A stretch of 47,379 nucleotides of DNA, from contig JALSIJ010000219.1 in assembly GCA_026981655.1 (NCBI GenBank), positions 1-47,379 of the forward strand. Direction: 5' to 3'. Source of the DNA: Rhizobiaceae bacterium (GTDB lineage: Bacteria; Pseudomonadota; Alphaproteobacteria; Rhizobiales; Rhizobiaceae). This document shows positions 38,789 to 44,632 of the stretch, one piece after another (the first letter of the stretch is position 1; each line of letters starts with the position of its first letter). The notes under the pieces were generated by a model. That model was not told the DNA's origin. It ran no database searches and saw nothing but the letters and a program-made list of their open reading frames with translations. The position numbers and the translations under genes were made by a program.

Positions 38789-40460
38789 TATGAAAAAACC
38801 TGAAAATGATCTCGTATTCGTACCGCTGGGCGGTGTCGGTGAAATCGGTATGAACCTGGCTATGTACGGCTATGGTAACCCTGCAAAACGCAAGTGGATT
38901 GTGGTTGATGTTGGTGTCACATTTCCCGGGCCATCATTGCCCGGTGTTGACCTCATCTTGCCGGATATTCGTTTTTTGGAATCGGTGGTTGATGATCTTG
39001 AAGCCATCATTATCACCCACGCGCACGAGGACCACTATGGCGCTTTGTTGACGCTTTGGCCAAGATTGCGCGCGCCGGTTTTCTGTACGCCGTTTACCGC
39101 TGGAATGCTGGAAGCCAAGCGTTATTCTGAGCGTAATGCACCTGATATTCCGTTGACCGTGTTCAAGGCGGGCGAGAAATTTGTCGCTGGTCCCTTTAAG
39201 CTGGAAGCTATCAACGTCACCCATTCAATTCCTGAGCCGGTTTCTTTAGCGATCAGTACGCCGCTGGGGCGGCTCATTCATACGGGTGACTGGAAAATGG
39301 ATCATGCGCCAACATTGGGCAATGAGACCGATGAAAAGCATTTCAGACGTTTGGGCAAGGAAGGCGTTCTGGCGCTGATATGTGATTCCACAAATGCCAT
39401 GCGCGATGGGGTCTCACCGAGTGAGCAGGAGGTATCCGACAGCCTTGCCAATGTGATTGAAGAGTCCAAAGGCCGGGTTCTTATCACAACATTTTCTTCC
39501 AATGTGGGCCGTATTCGCTCCATTGCTATGGCTGCAGAAAAAGCCGGTAGAAAGGTGATGATATTTGGCCGCTCGATGTTGCGGGTATGCGATGTTGCGC
39601 GCGAGCTTGGCTATCTGGATGGTATTGCGCCTTTTGTGAATGACGATGAATATGCTTCTATTCCTCGCGAAAATCTGGTGGTTATTCTCACCGGCAGTCA
39701 GGGTGAATCGCGAGCCGCACTTGCCAAGCTTGCCAGAAGCGAACATCACAAAGCCACTTTGGCTGCCGGTGACCGGGTTGTGTTTTCTTCCAGAATTATA
39801 CCGGGCAATGGTAAGTCAATCATTGAAATTCAAAATGCACTGATTGAGCAAGGTGTTGAAATTATCACCGACCACGATGCACTTGTGCATGTTTCAGGCC
39901 ATCCAAGACGTAATGAATTGCGTCAGATGTACGATTGGGTACAACCAACCATATCGGTGCCTGTGCACGGGGAGGCTGCGCATTTGAGTGCGCATGCGGC
40001 ACTTGCTGCAGAAATTGGCATTGAAGATGTGGCACCGGTTCGAAATGGCGATATGTTGCGTCTCGCACCCGGTCCAGCCGAGGTGATTGATCAGGTGCCG
40101 CATGGGCGGTATTTCAAAGATGGCAAAATGCTCGGCACGGAAGCAGAAATTGGCGTTGGAGAGAGGCGTGGACTGTCCTATGCGGGGCAGGTTTCGATGT
40201 CGGTCATCATTAACAAGCATGGGGATTTGATCGCTGATCCGGATATTGAAACCTATGGTTTGCCGGAAATGGCTGATGATCAGGATACGATGGAAGATTG
40301 CCTTTATGATGCAGCGGTTGGTGCATTGGAGGGAATTCCGCGTAAAGGACGCAAGAATATTGCCAAGGTGCGTGAGGCTATCCGTCGCGCTGTTAGGGCT
40401 GAGGCGCGTCAGCTTTGGGGAAAAAAACCAGTGACAACTATATTTGTAGCAAGGGTGTAA
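38781..40460 (+). CDS. rnj: Ribonuclease J
   Basis: The 559-residue protein has the metallo-beta-lactamase/beta-CASP fold of RNase J: PLGGVGEIGMN near the start, the zinc motif HAHEDH, HTGDWKMD, CDSTNA, the beta-CASP FSSNVGRI and GSQGE, and VHVSGH. It processes and degrades RNA from the 5' end or internally and matures 16S rRNA in alphaproteobacteria. GTG 38781 is chosen because AGGA at 38769-38772 is 8 bases upstream; the in-frame ATG 38790 has no ribosome site. The chosen start overlaps the birA stop by 8 bases. Confidence 0.95.
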   Translation: MNNMKKPENDLVFVPLGGVGEIGMNLAMYGYGNPAKRKWIVVDVGVTFPGPSLPGVDLILPDIRFLESVVDDLEAIIITHAHEDHYGALLTLWPRLRAPVFCTPFTAGMLEAKRYSERNAPDIPLTVFKAGEKFVAGPFKLEAINVTHSIPEPVSLAISTPLGRLIHTGDWKMDHAPTLGNETDEKHFRRLGKEGVLALICDSTNAMRDGVSPSEQEVSDSLANVIEESKGRVLITTFSSNVGRIRSIAMAAEKAGRKVMIFGRSMLRVCDVARELGYLDGIAPFVNDDEYASIPRENLVVILTGSQGESRAALAKLARSEHHKATLAAGDRVVFSSRIIPGNGKSIIEIQNALIEQGVEIITDHDALVHVSGHPRRNELRQMYDWVQPTISVPVHGEAAHLSAHAALAAEIGIEDVAPVRNGDMLRLAPGPAEVIDQVPHGRYFKDGKMLGTEAEIGVGERRGLSYAGQVSMSVIINKHGDLIADPDIETYGLPEMADDQDTMEDCLYDAAVGALEGIPRKGRKNIAKVREAIRRAVRAEARQLWGKKPVTTIFVARV

Positions 40461-40462
40461 TT

Positions 40463-40867
40463 ATGATTGGACGGCTCAATCATTTGGCCATTGCTGTGCC
40501 GGATTTAGCTGCAGCAACAGCGCTTTATCGGGATGTCCTAGGCGGCAATGTTTCTCAACCCCAACAATTGCCCGAGCATGGTGTGACGGTGGTTTTTGTT
40601 GAATTGCCCAATACCAAGATTGAATTGCTGGAACCATTGGGTGAGAATTCGTCGATCGCAAAATTTGTTGAAAACAACCCGGCTGGCGGAATGCATCATA
40701 TCTGCTATGAAGTGGAAAATATCGTCGCCGCAAGAGATCGTTTGGTTGAGGCCGGCGCGCGGGTGTTGGGCGATGGCACGCCAAAAACCGGTGCGCATGG
40801 AAAGCCGGTGCTTTTTCTACACCCGAAGGATTTCTGCGGCACATTGGTTGAATTAGAGGAAGTATAA
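40463..40867 (+). CDS. mce: Methylmalonyl-CoA epimerase
   Basis: The 134-residue vicinal-oxygen-chelate protein has the two beta-alpha-beta-beta-beta halves of the family. Metal ligands are visible as H8 (LNHLAIAV), a histidine in MHHICYEV, and the glutamate near the C-terminus (LVELEE). It interconverts the (S) and (R) forms of methylmalonyl-CoA in propionate metabolism. The mutase is not in this window. ATG 40463 follows AAGGG. An in-frame start 48 bases earlier lies inside rnj and is not needed. The stop shares a base with the next ATG. Confidence 0.95.
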   Translation: MIGRLNHLAIAVPDLAAATALYRDVLGGNVSQPQQLPEHGVTVVFVELPNTKIELLEPLGENSSIAKFVENNPAGGMHHICYEVENIVAARDRLVEAGARVLGDGTPKTGAHGKPVLFLHPKDFCGTLVELEEV

Positions 40868-41139
40868 TGTCTCTTGGAATTACCGCCTACGCCATTTATT
40901 TTATTATTTGGTGGATTATGTTGTTTGTAATCTTGCCGTTTAGCGGGCGAACGCAAGATGAGGCTGGTGAAGTGGTCTTGGGAACGGTTGCAAGTGCCCC
41001 GGCCAAGCAACGCATATTGAGGCTAATGGTAATCAATACACTAGCAAGCGCTGCGGTTTTTTGGGCGTTTTGGTATGCGACAAACTATTTAGGCCTGGAC
41101 TTTGAGACGTTTGATTTTCTTGGGCCGCAATCTTACTGA
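40867..41139 (+). CDS. DUF1467 family membrane protein
   Basis: The 90-residue protein has two transmembrane helices (about residues 5-25 and 53-73), starting with [21 protein letters not shown], and a loop rich in charged and small residues. DUF1467 proteins occur across alphaproteobacteria, usually right after mce as here, and have no known function. It overlaps mce by one base and its 3' end overlaps the convergent lipB by 7 bases. No terminator is visible between the two convergent genes. Confidence 0.88.
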   Translation: MSLGITAYAIYFIIWWIMLFVILPFSGRTQDEAGEVVLGTVASAPAKQRILRLMVINTLASAAVFWAFWYATNYLGLDFETFDFLGPQSY

Positions 41140-41873
41140 TTTACTTTCAGCGATGGCCGGGGCCGGGTAGGTCCAAACAGGTTTTCAAATTGCTGGTTTA
41201 GCACCATATCCAGATCATCCATACTGACGGGCAACCCCAAATCCACCAGGCTGGTTACCCCGTGGCCTTTTATGCCGCAGGGAACAATACCGCTATAGTC
41301 ACTCAATTCGGGTTCCACATTGATTGAAATGCCGTGGAAAGAAATCCAGCGTCGCACGCGAATTCCGATGGCGGCAATTTTGTCTTCACAGCAGCTGCCA
41401 TCGTCGAGCGTGGGCTTTTCGGGACGTTGCACCCAAACCCCAACGCGGTCTTCGCGCCGCTCTGCCTTAATGTTGAATTGTTCCAGCGATTGAATTGTCC
41501 ATTCCTCAAGTGCGGCGACAAAGGCTCGAATATCAGGATTGCGGCGCTTCAAATCTAGCATCACATAGGCAACGCGTTGGCCCGGTCCATGATAGGTATA
41601 TTCGCCGCCACGCCCGGTTTTATAGACTGGAAAATTGTTGCCATCGAGCAAATCTGCAGGTTTTGCGCTTGTGCCGGCCGTGTATAGGGCAGGGTGCTCC
41701 ACCAGCCAGACGCATTCATTTGCCTCGCCTTTAAAAATGGCATCAACGCGCTTTTCCATGAAGTCAACGGCCCGGTCATAGTCAACCAGTCCGGGCTGAA
41801 CAATCCAATCAACAGGTGGATTGTCGTCCTTGGAATGGAGGTTTTGTTGCAGGTTTTGGCGCTGTGTTCTCAT
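41133..41873 (-). CDS. lipB: Octanoyltransferase LipB
   Basis: The 246-residue enzyme moves octanoate from acyl carrier protein to lipoyl domains of dehydrogenase complexes, the first step of lipoate synthesis. The signature [13 protein letters not shown] is intact, as are [12 protein letters not shown] with the catalytic lysine and the nucleophile C199 in [14 protein letters not shown]. About 25 N-terminal residues precede the conserved core, so a later start is conceivable. It is convergent with the DUF1467 gene and overlaps it by 7 bases. Confidence 0.95.
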   Translation of the reverse strand: MRTQRQNLQQNLHSKDDNPPVDWIVQPGLVDYDRAVDFMEKRVDAIFKGEANECVWLVEHPALYTAGTSAKPADLLDGNNFPVYKTGRGGEYTYHGPGQRVAYVMLDLKRRNPDIRAFVAALEEWTIQSLEQFNIKAERREDRVGVWVQRPEKPTLDDGSCCEDKIAAIGIRVRRWISFHGISINVEPELSDYSGIVPCGIKGHGVTSLVDLGLPVSMDDLDMVLNQQFENLFGPTRPRPSLKVNQ

Positions 41874-42000
41874 GGGATTGATATGGCAATAGAAACTAAG
41901 ATTGTCCAGCGTGAAAGAAACGCACTAATTTGCGGTTTCGCCCTTGTGTGTGGGGGCCATGTTTGCTAAATGCGCGCGACCAGTAATATATAGTGGCGAT

Positions 42001-42087
42001 GCGGTCGTGGCGGAACTGGTAGACGCGCAGCGTTGAGGTCGCTGTGGGGTAAAACCCGTGGAAGTTCGAGTCTTCTCGACCGCACCA
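42001..42087 (+). tRNA. tRNA-Leu (anticodon GAG)
   Basis: An 87-base class II tRNA: acceptor GCGGTCG pairs with CGACCGC, the anticodon stem CAGCG/CGCTG holds loop TTGAGGT with anticodon GAG, a long variable arm (TGGGGTAAAACCCGT) follows, then the T-arm with GTTCGAGTC, and CCA is encoded. A weak GGCA/TGCC hairpin with GTTTT (42153-42169) downstream may end transcription. The rest of the stretch up to 42284 holds nothing I can name. Confidence 0.97.
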
Positions 42088-42284
42088 ATTTCTGTCTCAC
42101 GGCTGTTCCTTGCTCTGCTCGGGCCTGCGACGGCGCAGCCTGACCGGCCGATGGCACTTGTGCCGTTTTGGTGCATCGTGCTCTGGGTATCTCGGGGGAT
42201 AACCTCTTTGCTTTGCTGCACCCTTTTCAAGTGATTCAAATCTTGCGCATCGCTTTGTCTTGTCGTTCGTTTGCGCGGGTTCGA

Positions 42285-44030
42285 TTATATTCCGATGAAT
42301 TTATCCAACTGCTCAAATACTAATTCTGGTTTAGCATATAATACGAGCTGGCCCGCATCTTCGACCATAACCAGCTTTGTTCTGTCTTTAAATCGCTCAG
42401 CAAATATCTCTATACTAGTGGCCGCAATGACGATGTCGTGTCTGCCGTGAACGAGCATAATTGGGCAGGTTGATTGCTGCACAACGTCACTCCAGTTACG
42501 TACTGCATGGTAGGAATCAATTTCAAATGCTTTGTAACCCTGGGATATTGCAAAGTGGTAGCCATCGCAAACCACTCTGAAAATTTCTTTATTTAACAGT
42601 GCTCGTTGGTCATGAGGGGCATTTTCGTAAAGCGCATTCATAAAATCTTCCTCGCCACCAAAATCGAGCTGTCTAATTCCTGCCCGTAAAATAAACGGTA
42701 ATAATTTTGGTGTGTATTTTGCTGTGTAGGCGACAAGTCGTTGCCGGGTAGACATTGACGAGAGTTGAATGTTGTTGATGATTGGTACGCCGCCGGATAC
42801 GTTTAAAATGCCTGTTATTCTCGAACCAAGATGAGCGGCCGTTGAAAATGTATAAATTGAACCGGCCATATGGCCCAATAAAACAGCATTTTTAAGCGAA
42901 AGCTCATTCATCACCGCTTCAACGTCGCTAGCAAACCGCATGGTTGCGGTTTCAATTGGCCCCGGCGCGCTGGATGAGGAACCAAAGCTTGGACGCTCTG
43001 GTGCAATAAGCCTGATATTGTACTTTTCAAGCTGCCCTTCAATTTGCCGGGTAATGCTGCAACCATCCAGCATGCCGTGAATGAAAATAACTGGTCGCCC
43101 ATTCGAGGGTCCAAATTCACGAACCGGAATGGTGCGGTTTGAGGGGCGAGCTATCAGGTTTATTGAAGATGATGGCTGCTTTAATTCGTTATCCGGTTCA
43201 TTCTCAATTACTCGGATTAGAGACAGTAATAATCGCACAAGATCTGTCTGGCTTTTTGTGCCGGTTTTGGAAAGAAGTGACTTAACTTGCGTTCTGACCG
43301 TTGCTGCGGATTTATTGCGTTGCTCGGCAATTTCAGCGATGGTTAGTCCGTCCATCAGCTCTTTGGCGATTTCAATCTCTGCTTCTGATATTGAGAAAGC
43401 GGATATAAGCAGATCATTTAGCGGGTTTTTCCAACGTGGCATTGCATGTTGCAAATGAATGAGTGATTCACCCGATCGGTCAATAATCGGCTTCGCAATC
43501 AGATAATACGACTTATCTTCTTTTGTGGAATGCAATTGAATTACATGGCTGTTTTTAGCCGGTGGTGCCTCGGTTGAGGCCCACCCTATCATATCCCTTA
43601 GAACATTTTCGCCATTTGCCCGAAATGAAAGTTCAAAGGCTGATTTCAGTTTACCCAGTTGGAAACAGCGGTCTGCGGCGCCATTAAACCAAACACATTT
43701 AGCATTTTTATCAATAAGAATGGCCGGTTCGCCATTGGTGTTTTGCTCGCTTTCAAACAAGGTTGCTGGCGAATTACGTCCCATTTCCTGTAATAGGCGA
43801 AAGCCAATTTCAAAATGCTTTTCAATTGATGGCGAGATAAGTTTCGGCTGGTCTTCTGTTTGGTGTTGTTTGAATTCTTCAAGATTTTTCAAGGCGCTTG
43901 AGACATGAACATCCCAAAGTTCCATGAAATCATCATAGCCCTGAGGCTCTAAGGCTATGGAGTAGATGTGCTCAATAAGTGCTGCTTCGCTCTCCAGTTG
44001 ATCAGGATTGTTTGATTTTTTAGCGGTCAA
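42285..44030 (-). CDS. LuxR-type regulator fused to a catalytically degenerate alpha/beta-hydrolase domain
   Basis: The 581-residue protein has an N-terminal PAS-like region (about 100-200), a LuxR-type helix-turn-helix (about 211-270; FSISEAEIEIAKELMDG, then SAATVRTQVKSLLSKTG), and a C-terminal alpha/beta-hydrolase domain (about 298-581). The hydrolase fold is clear: VIFIHGMLDG oxyanion loop, RLIAPERPSFGSS, and IMLVHGRHDIV with the acid D532. The nucleophile elbow reads G-H-M388-A-G instead of G-H-S-x-G, and the usual histidine is Q561 (DAGQLVLY). Two triad residues are therefore missing, which suggests a ligand-binding sensor rather than an enzyme. There are no membrane segments. An operator-like dyad lies 74-108 bases upstream of the start. 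Confidence 0.88.
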   Translation of the reverse strand: MTAKKSNNPDQLESEAALIEHIYSIALEPQGYDDFMELWDVHVSSALKNLEEFKQHQTEDQPKLISPSIEKHFEIGFRLLQEMGRNSPATLFESEQNTNGEPAILIDKNAKCVWFNGAADRCFQLGKLKSAFELSFRANGENVLRDMIGWASTEAPPAKNSHVIQLHSTKEDKSYYLIAKPIIDRSGESLIHLQHAMPRWKNPLNDLLISAFSISEAEIEIAKELMDGLTIAEIAEQRNKSAATVRTQVKSLLSKTGTKSQTDLVRLLLSLIRVIENEPDNELKQPSSSINLIARPSNRTIPVREFGPSNGRPVIFIHGMLDGCSITRQIEGQLEKYNIRLIAPERPSFGSSSSAPGPIETATMRFASDVEAVMNELSLKNAVLLGHMAGSIYTFSTAAHLGSRITGILNVSGGVPIINNIQLSSMSTRQRLVAYTAKYTPKLLPFILRAGIRQLDFGGEEDFMNALYENAPHDQRALLNKEIFRVVCDGYHFAISQGYKAFEIDSYHAVRNWSDVVQQSTCPIMLVHGRHDIVIAATSIEIFAERFKDRTKLVMVEDAGQLVLYAKPELVFEQLDKFIGI

Positions 44031-44103
44031 ATTGGTGCCCTCAGTTTTTCTTTGTCAGAAAATTTGGTGAAATTGCTTTTGATTCTAAGCGGAGGCTCAT
44101 TTT

Positions 44104-44138
44104 TGTAAACTGTTTCTCTAGACTGTTTCATGTTTACA
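44104..44138. promoter_or_regulatory. Operator-like compound repeat upstream of the LuxR-hydrolase gene
   Basis: TGTAAAC (44104-44110) and its exact complement GTTTACA (44132-44138) enclose two direct copies of CTGTTTC (44110-44116 and 44123-44129) around a central TCTAGA. The right arm is also part of a small palindrome, CATGTTTACATG (44129-44140). The block lies 74-108 bases before the regulator's start codon and 500 bases from the RTX gene. The repeats are seen directly; a binding site is inferred. Confidence 0.4.
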
Positions 44139-44171
44139 TGGAAGCAGTCAGGCTACCAAGAGTGGCCCGGG

Positions 44172-44333
44172 GCTTATGCTCCGCCCCAGTGGAGGCCGGG
44201 GCGTAGCTCAAGTTACACGTTGACCCCGGACTTGATCCGGGGGAAGCGCAAAACTTGAGCCATTAGAAAAGCCCCGATTAGCCGTGAGCGAAAACAACCT
44301 TGAGTGATTCCACCTAAAGATGAATCGCTCAAG
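44172..44333. repeat. Cluster of nested palindromes in a 602-base gene-free region
   Basis: The stretch 44031-44632 has no supported gene. It contains CGCCCC/GGGGCG (44182-44187 and 44198-44203); an outer pair GCTCAAGTT/AACTTGAGC (44206-44214 and 44252-44260) enclosing CCCCGGA/TCCGGGG (44224-44230 and 44236-44242); and a 12-bp pair with one mismatch (CTTGAGTGATTC at 44299-44310, GAATCGCTCAAG at 44322-44333). The last resembles rhizobial intergenic repeats with an AAGATG loop. CTTGAG or its complement occurs four times. These may be decayed repeat elements, or insulation between the divergent genes. Confidence 0.6.
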
Positions 44334-44632
44334 TGGCGGGTCGATTGCTTTATATGGCGGCCAACCACATACACCAAATGGGGTATGGTCAAGAAAATTT
44401 GTTAAAATTCCATTCATAACTGACTGAAATGGCCAGAATCTTAACCCTATGTGCCAAAAGGCACTTTCTTCACTATCTCCCCTATGGTCAATTTTGCACA
44501 GGCAGGATGCGTTGCTCTTCTCTGGAGACGCGGCGTGTGGGGTTCTGTTTTTGAAAAATTGGAAGTTACAGGGTTTGCAAATGCTGAGGCATTTCAATCA
44601 AGTGATTATTATACCATAATTGGGAGTGAAAA

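Noticed and set aside
44208-44597. A 129-residue minus-strand frame upstream of the RTX gene
   Set aside because: Much of it runs through the palindromic repeats, the remainder has no coding character, and no ribosome site precedes it.
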